From the NCBI GenBank assembly GCA_026225945.1, contig JAMJFZ010003581.1, positions 9,285,001 to 9,349,000 on the forward strand: DNA of 64,000 nt, given 5' to 3'. Positions 21,698 to 31,419 of this stretch are shown piece by piece; position 1 is the first letter of the stretch, and each line of letters begins with the position of its first letter. Below the pieces are notes generated by a model. The model saw only the letters and a program-made list of their open reading frames with translations, made no database searches and had not been told where the DNA came from. A program made the position numbers and the translations under genes. The stretch is from Cricetomys ansorgei (lineage: Eukaryota; Chordata; Mammalia; Rodentia; Nesomyidae).

Positions 21698-21833
21698 GGC
21701 AGAGTCTCTCTACGTAGCCTTGGCTGTCCTGAAACTCACTATGTAGACTAAGTCGGCCTCAGACTCACAGAGATCCACCTGCTTCTGCCTCCTGAGTACT
21801 GGCATTAAAGGCATGTGTCACCACACCTGGCTT
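21698..21833 (-). mobile_element. B1 SINE, antisense
   Basis: Full-length reversed B1: gagtctctctacgtagcctt, cacagagatccacctgcttc, ggcattaaaggcatgtgtca. Confidence 0.9.
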
Positions 21834-22224
21834 CAGTCTGTGTTCTTAACCTCTGACATTCTCTAGCCTCACGTTAAATTGGTTTTTATGAAATATGCAG
21901 AACAAAAGGAATGTCCACATGTCTAGGGGCCTGGACCCCACCCTGGCAAAGCCTCGGAGGCTTTCAGGTAGGTTTGACCCCCAGCTCCTGATAGGGTGTG
22001 TGTGGGAGTGTTGAAGTGGGCTTGCATCGGCCTACCATACTTTCTTCTGGGTCATCAGACCCACTTTGCCCCGATTTGGGAACAGGGGGCCGATTGCTCT
22101 GGTGGCCCGCCTTCTCTCAAGGACCTGCTGTCCACCCTCCTCCCTGTCCATCACCCAGCTGGGCCCTCAGACCAGGTTGCCGCTGACACTGGCGGAGGTT
22201 CCCAGGCTGATACCTCATGGCAGC
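21834..22224. other. Unique non-coding stretch
   Basis: No repeat, array or gene recognised. It leads into an AT-rich candidate element. Confidence 0.45.
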
Positions 22225-22400
22225 CACACTCACACAAATCTTTAATTGTTTAGTTTAGAGAATTGTGTTTTGACCGCGAGGGGATTTTGGCTGGAGCTCA
22301 AGAAGTGATAACGATATTCCGCTGCCAAGCCGTCTCCGAGGCTCTCTCTGTGTTAATGTGCACTTTCAAGACGCTCCAATTAACTGCATCAGCTCTGGGG
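22225..22400. promoter_or_regulatory. Putative conserved non-coding element
   Basis: Mixes AT cores (aatctttaattgtttagttt, gtgttaatgtgcactttcaa, ctccaattaactgcatcagc) with CpG-bearing stretches (ttttgaccgcgagggg, cgatattccgctgccaagcc). Such a mix is typical of constrained regulatory DNA. No coding frame. Confidence 0.4.
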
Positions 22401-22985
22401 AGAGAAAGGGAGAAGGACTCGGCAGGGGGAGAACGGGAGGAGAGCAGACAGGGCCCCCCCCCCAGCCTTTTTATTAGCAAACAAGTGGGGGTGGGTGGAT
22501 GGGTGACAAAATTCTTCAAGCCTGGTTCCAGTGAAGCGGTGTCTCCTGCTGTGGAGGTGGGGGGAGACGCTGATGAGAGGGAGCTATGGAGAGAGACACA
22601 CTGAAGGCAGCTGCCTAGCCTCCCCAGAGGCCACAGGCCTGAGGTTCTCTGTGGGGACCTGCTCCATCTGTAATGTCCTCCATCCCTACCTCTTTCCTCC
22701 CTCCTGCTGGGCTCTGAAGGTAGGCAGGCAGGCACCCAAGGGTCCCTCGAGTCAGAGAGGGAAACAGGCATAGAGCCGGCACTGCAGAACCCTAACCCCA
22801 GCTCCCAGCCAGGCACATCCCTAGCCTTCTCTTCTGTTTCTCTCTCACACCCTCACAACTGTTTCTGGAACTTTCTGGGCAAGGGTAGGTAGAGAGAGAG
22901 ACAGGTTGTTGTTCTTATGGCTCCATTGAAAGAAAGGGTGCGCGTGGAGTCTTCGGTGGTTCTTTCTTTTTTTCTTTTTTTCTTT
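22401..22985. other. Unique non-coding stretch
   Basis: A run of nine C at 22454-22462, GA-rich flanks at 22403-22445, and T-rich sequence from 22964. Opposite-strand frames overlap at 22263-22816 with no known family. Confidence 0.45.
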
Positions 22986-23062
22986 ATTTTGGTATTGAGG
23001 ATTGACCCAGGGCCTCACCCACATAATGCAAGCACCCCATCACTGAATTATGTCCCCAGCCC
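22986..23062 (-). mobile_element. ID-like SINE, antisense
   Basis: The reversed tRNA-Ala-like body ggattgacccagggcctcac with taatgcaagcacccca and aattatgtccccagcc. It forms a composite with the adjoining antisense B1-like element. Confidence 0.7.
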
Positions 23063-23336
23063 CTTTTCTCCCTAAAACAAAGTCTCATATATCCCAGTCT
23101 GGCTTCAAACTGCGTAGTGGATGCCACCCTTGGACTTCTTCCTGCTTCCACCCCCAAGGTCTGGGATTACAGGCCACAGCGACACGTGGCACGTCTGAGC
23201 CATCTCTTCCCCAGACGTTCTTGTTTTCAAGCAGCTTCTTACTATGTGTAACCCGGATTGGCCTCGAATTTGTGGCAATCCCTCTTCCTCTGCGTCCTGA
23301 ATGCTGGGATTAAGTTGTGTTCCACTATACCCGATT
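23063..23336 (-). mobile_element. Two B1-type elements, antisense
   Basis: The older one (23063-23192) ends gtctgggattacaggccaca. The younger one (23213-23336) runs cttactatgtgtaacccgga to atgctgggattaagttgtgt. Both share orientation with the ID piece upstream. Confidence 0.75.
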
Positions 23337-23838
23337 GCTTATAGAATGAATGAAGTCTACTTACCCAGCAGGCCTTGCCAGACATTCATCCCTGTTCCTT
23401 CTTCATCTGTGTGGGCTCCCCTCCCTCACTTGCCACTTTCCTGACCCCAGCCCTCAACTCTGGGTATTGACCCCTTAGCCTTGTTGATTCTCTCTCAGGT
23501 TCAACAGCGGCCTAACCCTGCCCTTCACCCCTGCTGCTGCCCCTCCCCGACTTAGCCGGTCGCCTTTTGATTAAATGTCCCTGGCTTTCAGAAGCCTGAA
23601 TTCCCAAGGGCTTTCGGAATCCCACTTCCATGCTGAGCCTGGACGCAGCCCAGTGCCAGGCAGATTCCTGGAAATCCTACCAGGGACTCTGTCAGGTTCC
23701 CAGGTGGAGCTGGCCAGGGGAAATCGACCCTTCCCTGGACTCCGGGTCCCTTTCTAGTAGGGCCTGAGGAGGTTCTGCAGGTGATTCTGTCTGGGCAGGA
23801 GATGGCCAGGCGACGACTCTGCTCTTCTAACTCCACTC
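23337..23838. other. Unique stretch upstream of CpG-rich block
   Basis: Single-copy sequence whose GC content rises towards 23.8 kb. No gene or repeat recognised. Confidence 0.45.
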
Positions 23839-23860
23839 GGGGGCGGGGGTGGGGGAGGGG
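23839..23860 (+). other. G-quadruplex motif
   Basis: Four G runs (5, 5, 5 and 4) separated by single bases, one of the tightest quadruplex motifs in the window. It sits just 5' of a CpG-rich block. Confidence 0.85.
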
Positions 23861-23964
23861 AGACTTTTCCACACGCGACCTCCCCACAGCCAAGGTCTAT
23901 CGCGAAGCATCTAGAAGTAGAAGCTTCCTTCCAAAAAGCATGCACGCATCCCGCTGCTTCAGCA

Positions 23965-24500
23965 TCCCGGGGTCTGGGGGGGGCGGGGGAGATCCTCGCA
24001 GTGGAAAGACCAGCGCAGGCACCGAGGTGGGCGGGAGGTGACCCGGGCTAAGAGAAGCAAAAGAGGGCTCAGACTCTCTTGGGTCTCCCCCTCCTCCTGC
24101 ATCCCTCCCGGTCCCCTTAGGCCTCCAGGGGAGGGTCGGCGTGGGAGGCTCAGGTTACACATCGAGTCGAAGACAGGAAGATTTAGCGAGGGAGCCTCGC
24201 AGCCGCACAGTGCGCCATTTGTCCGCCTTTGAAACCGGAGGCTGCGGGCCGAGCTGGGGGGCGGCGGGAGGCCGCGGGACGCCCGGGTGAATTATCGCCC
24301 CGCTCGGGCTCCCTCCCCCAGCCCAGCTCCTGTTTCTCCAGGTGCTGGGGTGTTTTGCTACGTGTTAATTTGCCCCAGTTGACGAGCCCATTCGTGGCCT
24401 CGGTCCCGCAGCGGGAGGCCAGCCCGCCCTGGGGTGGCCTGCGGAGGTCCTGTGGTGCACAGAGGGGCGGCGCGGGCCGTCGAGGGTCCGAGATCGGATG
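23965..24500. promoter_or_regulatory. CpG-rich block, probable CpG island
   Basis: CpG is frequent here, for example ggcggcgggaggccgcggga and ggggcggcgcgggccgtcga, against its rarity elsewhere. Further G-quadruplex motifs lie at 23969-23989 and 24256-24287. An AT-rich core (gtgttaatttgccccagttg) is embedded near 24363. A promoter for an unannotated transcript is possible, but no TATA box or first exon can be assigned. Confidence 0.55.
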
Positions 24501-24715
24501 GGAGGTTTTCAGAACTGGGGGTGTCCGAACACATGGATCGCATCCCCTTTCCTCTTGACTCCCTTCAGTGCAGATGGGCGTGCCCTCACAGTGACCCCTG
24601 CCGGCCCCTGGAGCCCCCGCCTCCTCCAGGGAGCTCGCAAGGGTTTGAGGATGCTTGCAGGGCTTCTCAGGTAGGATCCTTTAAGTCTAGTCTGGCTCCA
24701 ACAGCTATGATTAAA
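24501..24715. other. Unique gap
   Basis: GC-rich single-copy sequence between the CpG block and a SINE cluster. No gene seen. Confidence 0.4.
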
Positions 24716-24911
24716 AACATTGGTTTTTTTTTTTTGTTTGTTTGTTTCTATGTGTGAGAGTCTGCACGAGTTTATGAGCCTATTGTGGCTCGGGTTTCTT
24801 TGAAGCCAGAAGAGGGCGCTGTTAGGGGTGCCAACTCCCTTGTGGGTGCTGAAGAAACGAACCCAGGTTCTCTGCAAGGGAAGAAGAGCTCTAACCATCT
24901 CTCTAGCTCCT
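24716..24911 (-). mobile_element. B3-type SINE, antisense
   Basis: A T-rich reversed tail with TTTG repeats, then gccagaagagggcgctgtta, gaaacgaacccaggttctct and ctaaccatctctctagctcc. Confidence 0.85.
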
Positions 24912-24921
24912 TCTACCTCTC

Positions 24922-25077
24922 CTTCTTTGTGAGACAGGGTTTCACGATGTAGCCTTGGCTGTCTGTCCTGGAATTCACTGTGTAGACCAGGCTGCTCTGG
25001 AACTCACAGAGACCCATCTTCCTCAGCCTCCCCAGCGGGGGGGATTAAAGGTATGTATACCACTAAGGCTGGCTGGC
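24922..25077 (-). mobile_element. B1 SINE, antisense
   Basis: gagacagggtttcacgatgt, gtgtagaccaggctgctctg, then the complement of the B1 head interrupted by a G-run (cagcgggggggattaaaggt). Confidence 0.85.
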
Positions 25078-25087
25078 TGCATCTATG

Positions 25088-25207
25088 AAGTCTATGGTTT
25101 TAGAGACAGGGAGACTGAGGCTCTAAGCTAAGCAATTTGCCCGCGGTTACACAGCTATTGAGAAGCAAGATCTGGAGGTGAGTCATTTTCTGAACCCAGT
25201 GTTCTTG
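25088..25207 (-). mobile_element. MIR fragment, antisense
   Basis: gagactgaggctctaagcta, then tttgcccgcggttacacagc and tctgaacccagtgttct, in reversed MIR order. Confidence 0.65.
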
Positions 25208-25247
25208 AAAGCAGATGCTAGGTAGGGTGGTCAACATACCCATGGCT

Positions 25248-25279
25248 GGGGATGTGATGGGGGCGGGGGTGGTGTGGGG
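25248..25279 (+). other. G-quadruplex motif
   Basis: Four plus-strand G runs (4, 5, 5 and 4) with short loops. It continues the plus-strand G4 bias seen from 23.8 kb. Confidence 0.7.
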
Positions 25280-25585
25280 CTGGCAATTAGGGAGACTGGG
25301 AAGCTAAGCACCAGCCTGATCTTGCCCCTTGACCACAAATGCTTGATGCTCACTCTCCCTTGAGGCCGGGCTAGGGTGAAGGCTGGGTGTGAGTTAGCCC
25401 CTTTTCCCAGCTGACTCTCAGGGTAGTTAGCTGGCCTGAGGGGCACCCTGCCGCCCCCACCTTCTGCCTTCCTGCATTGCCCTTGAAGATGGAGGAAGGG
25501 ATGGATTCCTGGGATGACCGCAAAAGCCTCAGCACCTCAGACCTACCTCTCCACCCTTCCCTCCAGGAGAGGGTGTGCCTTCTTC
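25280..25585. other. Unique gap
   Basis: Single-copy sequence with no gene or mobile element recognised. Confidence 0.4.
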
Positions 25586-25708
25586 AAGTAGGAGGGGCCA
25601 AGAGGGATGTGCCAGTGAAGTGGGAGGAGTCAAAGGGTGTCTGTGAAGTAGGAGGAGCCAGGAGAGGGTGGGTCTGTTAAATAGGTGGAGCTAGGAGAGG
25701 GATAACCC
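25586..25708 (+). repeat. Diverged tandem repeat (about four ~31-bp units)
   Basis: Units start at 25586, 25618, 25646 and 25679. Each opens with an aagtaggaggagcca-like core followed by agagagggt and gtctgt. Copies differ by several substitutions and small indels, so this is an old minisatellite. Confidence 0.8.
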
Positions 25709-26317
25709 ATTAGTTGGTGGGATGAGGAGACAGGCAGGAAGAGAAGGCTTGAAGGCTGCTCTGGAGTAGGGAAATGGAAGGGAAGAAAGATGGTGCAGGT
25801 CTTGGTCACTAGGTGGTGGTTTCAGTAGTGTGTGTTATTAACATTCAGTGGAAGGAAGGACGGCTCTAGGGAGACTCTCTGGAGAAAGAAAGAAGGCCAG
25901 GGGTGGGGGCAGCTTGAGTTCCCTGTTTTTCTAACACCCCAAACCCTGCAGCACCGCTTGCTCTTGTGTGATTTGCTAGTAGCTGGCCCCGGTATCCGTT
26001 CTGGTCTTCCTCAGTACTATAACGAATCAGCAATCTGTTTGCTGTCCTTGCTCCCCACGCAGAAGACTCTATTTTACAGATCCTTCTGTATCTCAGCACA
26101 GCCTCGACACAGTGTGGGTTAATGCTCACATGTCAGTTGGGATCCTTGGAGGATGTTTTGCTACTGGCTGAAATGTGGGTGTGATTGCTGGAGCTTGAGG
26201 AACCCCGTTGGATCATGAGGTAGGAGCCATGGATTCAGGAAGATGCGTCAAAAGGAGCTGCCTGGGGTTCTAAGGACTTTTTGTGAGTTACCAAACCAAC
26301 TCTGAGCTAAAAAGCCT
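25709..26317. other. Unique non-coding stretch
   Basis: Purine-rich to about 25900, then ordinary. Frames of 87-96 codons on both strands at 25832-26129 overlap and carry no recognisable motif. Confidence 0.45.
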
Positions 26318-26490
26318 GTGTATGATGTGCGAGTCTGGGTGTGTATGTGCCACGGCGTGCACACAGAGGTCAGAGGACTGCGGAGTCAGTGCTCTCCTAT
26401 CACGTACATGTGGGTTCTGGGGATTAAACTCAGGTCCCACAGCTCCTGCCGCAAGCTGTTTACCCATTGAGCCGCCTTGCCAGGTGCCTG
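26318..26490 (-). mobile_element. B4A/B3-type SINE, antisense
   Basis: cacagaggtcagaggactgc, ggttctggggattaaactca, then gtttacccattgagccgcct in reversed order. Confidence 0.8.
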
Positions 26491-27195
26491 AGCTTCTTAT
26501 GGATGTCTCGATTGTGAGAGGAATAGACTTGCATCTCTTATAAGTAACTATTATCTTGGATTGTCTGACACATACATTTAACTCCAAGTGAAATACTAGC
26601 AGAGTCGGGGTTGTCTGGGGAAGGGACACGCACAGCCTTGATGGTAAGGGATGGAATGGCACTGAGACCTCCCACCCCGGCATCACACACAGGGAGCCTG
26701 CCCTGGAGGGTGACGCCAGGATTTTGCTCAGCCTAACTGGTGACTCTGTCCCTCCACAGACTGCCTCTGTCCAGCTCCTCACCTCTGTCTGGGCCCAGGG
26801 AGGCTGCTGCTTGACTTCCTCTTGGGTGTGACCAATAGGAAAAGCCTAAAGTGGGAGGGTGGATGTGAGACCAGCCTGGAGTCTCTGGGGAGGCTATGTT
26901 CTGGAGTTTGCAGCTCTTTGCTCCTCTCTGCTCTTGCAGATTCCAGCCTTTGCTGAGCTCTGGGCACTGTTACCTTCTTGACCTTTCCAGGTAGTGTTGA
27001 CATTCAGCACTGCAATCTCTGCAGTGTCTTTGTCCTGAGCTGCTCCTCTGGGCTCCATAAGTGGCCTTTCTGTAAGTCCTGGTTACAACCTAATTCTTGA
27101 GCCAACTCTGGTGGGAGCTGCTTTCCTGCTGGGACCCTGCCCTGAGACAGTCCCTTTTGCTAAGGTCCTGAAGAAGCCTGGGGCAAAGGCAGACC
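26491..27195. other. Unique non-coding stretch
   Basis: About 700 bp without a recognisable element. Open frames here are short and conflict between strands. Confidence 0.45.
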
Positions 27196-27416
27196 TAAAG
27201 ACGGCTCAGTGGGCACAATGCTGTTGTGCTGGAGTTCCCATCTTCAGAACCCATGGGGCAGAGCTTTTGAGACCATGTCAAAAAGAAAGAACGAAAGGAA
27301 ACCCCTAGTGCTGGAGGTGGAGACAGGAAGACCCCTGGAGCTTGCAGAGCCAGCTACTCCCTCAGAATCAAAGACCTCCAGCTTCAGCAAGAGACCCTGC
27401 CTCAAAATATGCACTT
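27196..27416 (+). mobile_element. B4-type composite SINE, 5' part
   Basis: gacggctcagtgggcacaat, cccatcttcagaacccatgg, then the B1-like arm ending aagagaccctgcctcaaaat. The element is interrupted here and resumes near 27775. Confidence 0.75.
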
Positions 27417-27439
27417 TGTCTCTCTCCCCCTCTCCCATC

Positions 27440-27763
27440 CCCCCCCATGTGTGTGTGTTGGGGTACACATGCCTTGGTACACACATGGAGGTCAGGGAAC
27501 AACTTCATTGAGTGGCTTCTCTCCTTTCACCTTGATGTGGAAAGGATGGAACTCATTCCTAGCATCAAGCACTGGTACAATATTTTCTTAGTTTTTTGGG
27601 GGGGGGCAGTAAGGGGAAGTTTGTGCCATAGGGTACATGTCATAGTGTACACGTCAGCAGACAACTTGCAGAAGTCTCTACACTATGGTCCTGGGGACTG
27701 AACTTCAGTGATCAGGCTTGCCTGGAAGGGGCCTTTAGTGGCTGAGCCATACTGCTGGCCCAA
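27440..27763 (-). mobile_element. B4A-type SINE(s), antisense, inserted
   Basis: Two overlapping antisense landmark sets: catggaggtcagggaacaac with cattgagtggcttctctcct, and acaacttgcagaagtctcta with ggtcctggggactgaacttc and tggctgagccatactgctgg. Either two copies or one partly duplicated. Confidence 0.7.
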
Positions 27764-27769
27764 ATAAAT

Positions 27770-27868
27770 GTTTAATAAAGAAAATAAGGGAGAGCTGTTG
27801 AGGAAGATACCAGATGTCTACTTCTGGTCTCCACAAGCTCGTGCATGTGAACACGTACGAACACTTTC
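27770..27868 (+). mobile_element. B4-type composite SINE, 3' part
   Basis: ataagggagagctgttgagg followed by ccagatgtctacttctggtc and tccacaagctcgtgcatgtg completes the B4 begun at 27196. This gives the insertion order. Confidence 0.7.
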
Positions 27869-28496
27869 CCCGCTATGATCTAAGGTACACACTAATGCTC
27901 TCTACTTGTGCCTCCAGCCCTAGGTCTGGACCTTTCAAATGCCTCTACCTCCACACAGCTGCCAGGGCATGAGTTGAAGGCAGAGTCTGCACGGTGGAGT
28001 CAAAGGGAGTCAGCAGGGCTGACTGGGGTCCAAGGGAGTGAAGAGTGAGTACCGACAGGGCACTGGGATGGGAAGTCACAGAACTTAGAGGAAGGAGCTA
28101 CTCACAGCATGCTGCCTCTTCTCCACAGGGACACAGCCACTGCCGGTTCTGGTTCTGCCCAACCAGGAGGCTACCAAGGACAAACACTCTTACCAGACTC
28201 TCCCATCTTTCCTTTGGCTGTCACCTCATTGACAGGGTTGGTAGCCAGGGAGCTGGGTACAGGAGGGTCAAGCTTAAGGTGAAGAGCAGGACAGGGTGGG
28301 AAGCAGATGCTCATGGGCCACCCTTAGTACTGAGCATGAATTGGCTCCGTCCAGGGTGGGCCCCATTCTGCATGTTGGGAGCTACAGAACCACAGATGTC
28401 CTCTGTTGCCTCTTGGAGCTCAGCTTCTTCTTTTGTCAACTCAGGGTGAATTCATGCTAGTTTCCCAGGACTGACTGACAAAACACGAGCATTGTG
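27869..28496. other. Unique non-coding stretch
   Basis: Contains a 134-codon plus-strand frame (28045-28449) with no motif or splice structure, not called. No repeats recognised. Confidence 0.45.
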
Positions 28497-28600
28497 CACA
28501 GTGGTGGGAGTTTATAATCTGAACTAACGAGGCAGAGGCAAGGTAGATCCTTGGCATCTCTGGCTAGCCAGGCTAGCCAGATCATCAAGCCCTGTAAGAA
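28497..28600 (+). mobile_element. B1-like remnant
   Basis: Weak B1 order: cagtggtgggagtttataat, gaggcagaggcaaggtagat, ggctagccaggctagccaga. Heavily decayed. Confidence 0.45.
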
Positions 28601-28858
28601 GATGGATAGTGCATGCCCCTGCCTGTTCCCTCTTCCCTTGGCGGGCATGCTCTGGGTTGCCTCCTTCGCCCCAGCATTGAGTTTGCAGTGTAGAAATAGA
28701 ATAGAAAGTAACATACCCCATTTCTTCAAAAAGCAAACGGGGACTCCACAATTGAGCCATTTTGTCCCCATTTCCCCTCGATATAGGAAAGTTCAGAGTT
28801 TGACGAGAGTTGCTCATTTTACTTCAGAATTAGTTTATTTAGCAGAACCTGAAGTCAG

Positions 28859-29560
28859 TGTAAGCCCCTCGAGGCACAGATGGTTGGGTCCCTCACCCCA
28901 GATGATTCCAATAGGGTGAAAAAAAATCCCATGAAGCCCTGAACTCTAATCCTTTCCAGCCCCAAAGGCAGGAAAATGAGCAATTCAGGGTGAAAAGTCT
29001 GAGTTCAAACCCACCAATCGGTGAACAGTCACTGAGCTAGAAACCCATCAAATTCCTGAGTTCAAAAACCCACCAATCACTGAGCTCAAAATTCCACCAA
29101 TCATAGACCACCCTAGAAAGTCTCCCCTCCCCCCCAGTATATAAAGAGCTGAATTCTGCTTAGTTCTTAGCACAGCTGCAGCTGCTGCCTTCATCCAGAG
29201 CAGAGGCAGCATGAACCTGGGTTTTATCCCCTGGGATTTTCCCCTCCAAATAAATCTCTTTTGTAAAGATCTGCAGCATGAAGCTGTCTTGTCACTGTCA
29301 GCAGGGGTGGAGTGAAGCAAAGGGAAATGAAGTGCAGAACACCTCAGCTCAGACAGGGAAGTCTTCCCTTCAGAGCTGTAAATGTTCCGCTGTAATACTC
29401 CAGCTCAGCTGGGGATGCTTTCTCCCCCTCAGAGCTGTGTGCTTCCTTGGCTCCCAACTGCTGGGGCACCTTTCCCATCTCAGATCTGTGTGCTTCCTTG
29501 GCTCTTGTCTGCCGGGGTACCTTTCCATCCCCATCTGATCTGAAAAACACTAACAGCATC
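28859..29560 (+). mobile_element. Solitary retroviral-type LTR (endogenous, ERV1-like)
   Basis: Shows U3-R-U5 layout. The U3 has repeated aaacccaccaatc-type motifs (near 29007, 29066 and 29093) with CCAAT cores and a TATATAAAG box at about 29137. R/U5 has AATAAA near 29248, then two imperfect copies of gctgtgtgcttccttggctc (29433 and 29484). No gag, pol or env open frame flanks it, so it is probably a solo LTR. The 5' edge (TG at 28859) and 3' edge are estimates. Family not identified. Confidence 0.7.
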
Positions 29561-29803
29561 TGAGAAATGATAGCTGGAGTTGCTCTCTGGTCTCTACTTG
29601 TAAACTCAAACACGTGCACACTCGAGTAAACTTGCACACACACAAATCTCTGATGGTGGTACCAACAAGCACACACAGTACTCACTCACATCTAGGCTTC
29701 CAATAAAAGGGATCGGGTACCTTGGGAGAGACCCTGGTTGATTCTAGACCAGGACAGGAAAGTCACAAAGTCAGCAGTGAGTTGCAAGCGCTAGCTTTTA
29801 CTT
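29561..29803. other. Unique gap
   Basis: No gene or repeat recognised between the LTR and the next B1. Confidence 0.4.
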
Positions 29804-29919
29804 AGTTTTGACTCAGGGTTTCCCTTCATAGCTTTGGCTGGCCTGGCACTAGTGGCAATCCTCCTGTCTCGAGCTCCTAAGTGCTGGGATTATGGGCATG
29901 TACCACATGCCTGGCTTCC
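29804..29919 (-). mobile_element. B1 SINE, antisense
   Basis: gactcagggtttcccttcat, tgtctcgagctcctaagtgc, tgggattatgggcatgtacc. Old copy. Confidence 0.8.
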
Positions 29920-30526
29920 TAGTGCCTTATCGTTCCAGCCTGAGTGGAAGAGCTTAAGTGAAGCAAGGTAAAAGACATTTTTCTTCGTCATAGCTCATGC
30001 CAAAGGAACACAGGATGCAACAGCAGGACCCTCCTCATGACACAAATAGGAATGATCTGAGCAACCAAATAAACATCAGCATTAAATACTCAAAGTATAA
30101 CATAAATATCCCTGAGTCTATGCTGATATAAATGAGTAGTACGCTGTTGTGGCTCACCAAGAAGGACAAGGAGGCATTCTCATGCATGCAAACTCTGCCA
30201 GACCTCAGCAGAGGGAACCGCCATCATGGCTGGTACCATACTTGATTGACAGTGGAACCTGGAGCGTCTGAGCTCAGGTGTTTTATTGAGTCAGAACTCC
30301 TCAGGTGCAGATCATAAGCAATCAAACATCCCCCAAAGGAATCCAACCCCTGCAGACAATACAAAATGCCAAGGCCTATGCATCCCTTTTTCCAACACAA
30401 AAACAATTATTTTAAACACAACTAAAAATAAACTTCCACAGCAAATAAATATGAATAAATGAAGGTGAAATCTTCCATGCAGGAGCGATGTAAATAAAAG
30501 CTAAGGTTGTAGCTCAGACCATAAAC
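29920..30526. other. Unique AT-rich stretch downstream of the minus-strand gene
   Basis: AT-rich single-copy sequence (aataaacatcagcattaaat, aaataaatatgaataaatga). It could hold distal polyadenylation signals for the minus-strand gene, but none is needed, because one overlaps the stop codon. Confidence 0.4.
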
Positions 30527-30645
30527 TGGCCACGGAGATACATGCCTGTAATCCCAGCACTCCAAAGTGAGGCAGGAGGATTACAAATCCAAGGTTATAC
30601 AGCAAGTTCAGCCTGGGCAACGGGAGACCCTGTTGGGAGTGGGAG
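30527..30645 (+). mobile_element. B1/PB1-type SINE
   Basis: gatacatgcctgtaatccca, gtgaggcaggaggattacaa, agcctgggcaacgggagacc. The gcctgtaatc form suggests an older proto-B1. Confidence 0.75.
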
Positions 30646-30683
30646 ATGGGGAAACCTGACCCATGCTTCAATGTTTTAGAAAT

Positions 30684-30768
30684 ATTGTGAAGATTACATG
30701 ATCTAATACATCTGAAAGTGACTAGAACTGTGCTAGACTGGTACTGGCGTAATAAAAATATTTATTTT
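30684..30768 (+). mobile_element. MIR 3' end, sense
   Basis: attgtgaagattacatgatc, taatacatctgaaagtgact, agaactgtgctagactggta, then aataaaaatatttatt. This matches the conserved MIR 3' half. Its antisense strand supplies the AATAAA and stop codon of the neighbouring minus-strand gene. Confidence 0.75.
30761..30766 (-). terminator. Polyadenylation signal overlapping the stop codon
   Basis: AATAAA on the minus strand contains the TAA stop of the terminal exon. Cleavage would be expected roughly 10-30 bases further, near 30731-30751. The signal lies in MIR-derived sequence. Confidence 0.55.
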
Positions 30769-31257
30769 GGAGGAAGGTGAGGTAAGGGATTGCCCCAGGC
30801 ACCTGGGGCATTGGAGGCCTCCTTGGCGGCGGGTGTGTGCTGTCCTTTAGGAACAGAGCTCTTGGAGGGGGTATTGATAGTAATTGGGGGCCACATTGCC
30901 ATTGGGGTTTGCTGTTTTTGGGCCTTGGGGACGGTGGATCTCTTAGGGGAGACTTTGGGGGGAAGCCTAGGCACTGCCTTGGGGATCTTCAATCTGGAAG
31001 TCAGCGAAGGCTCCATCAGAGGCTGGTTTCTTAGCCAGCTAGGCTTTTCTCTGGATGCCAATGAGGGCAAGGTTTTGGGGGGAGGTAGGGGGTGGAGCCT
31101 CATCTTTGAGCCCAGTCTGCACTGGTAGAGGCGGGGTTCACGGAGCGGGGGCAGGGAGAAGTCTTCCCACCACCGGGCTTGCTCTGGGGAGGGCCTGGGC
31201 CAAGCCATCAGGCCCCATACTGAGTCCTGCCTGGGTGCTCCGAGAAGAACCTTGATC
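30762..31257 (-). CDS. Terminal coding exon of an uncharacterised basic, proline-rich protein
   Basis: About 165 codons. A good acceptor (cctgtctcgctcag) precedes the exon. Frame joins the upstream exon exactly: that exon ends in AG, this one starts with G, giving Arg then IKVLLGAP. Features: two Trp motifs (VWGLMAWPRP and ARWWEDF), a PPLREPRLYQCRL stretch, then a long Lys/Pro/Ser tail (KIPKAVPRLPPK, SPKRSTVPKAQ) ending in PPK. It is predicted to be largely disordered with no signal peptide or membrane segment. The TAA stop (30762-30764) lies inside the AATAAA hexamer (30761-30766), so the transcript would have almost no 3' UTR. Family not recognised. Nuclear or testis roles would be guesses. 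Confidence 0.6.
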
Positions 31258-31419
31258 CTGAGCGAGACAGGAAGAAGGGCATCAGGGTGAGGAAGAGACA
31301 GAGGAGTGGCTGAGGCCAAGATGGTCACAGACTAGGGATCTCCATGGAGCAAGGCAGAGGGGCAGGAGCCAGTGCTGAAGAGACGGGAGGAGGCAGAAGG
31401 AAAGCACTGTCATACCCAC

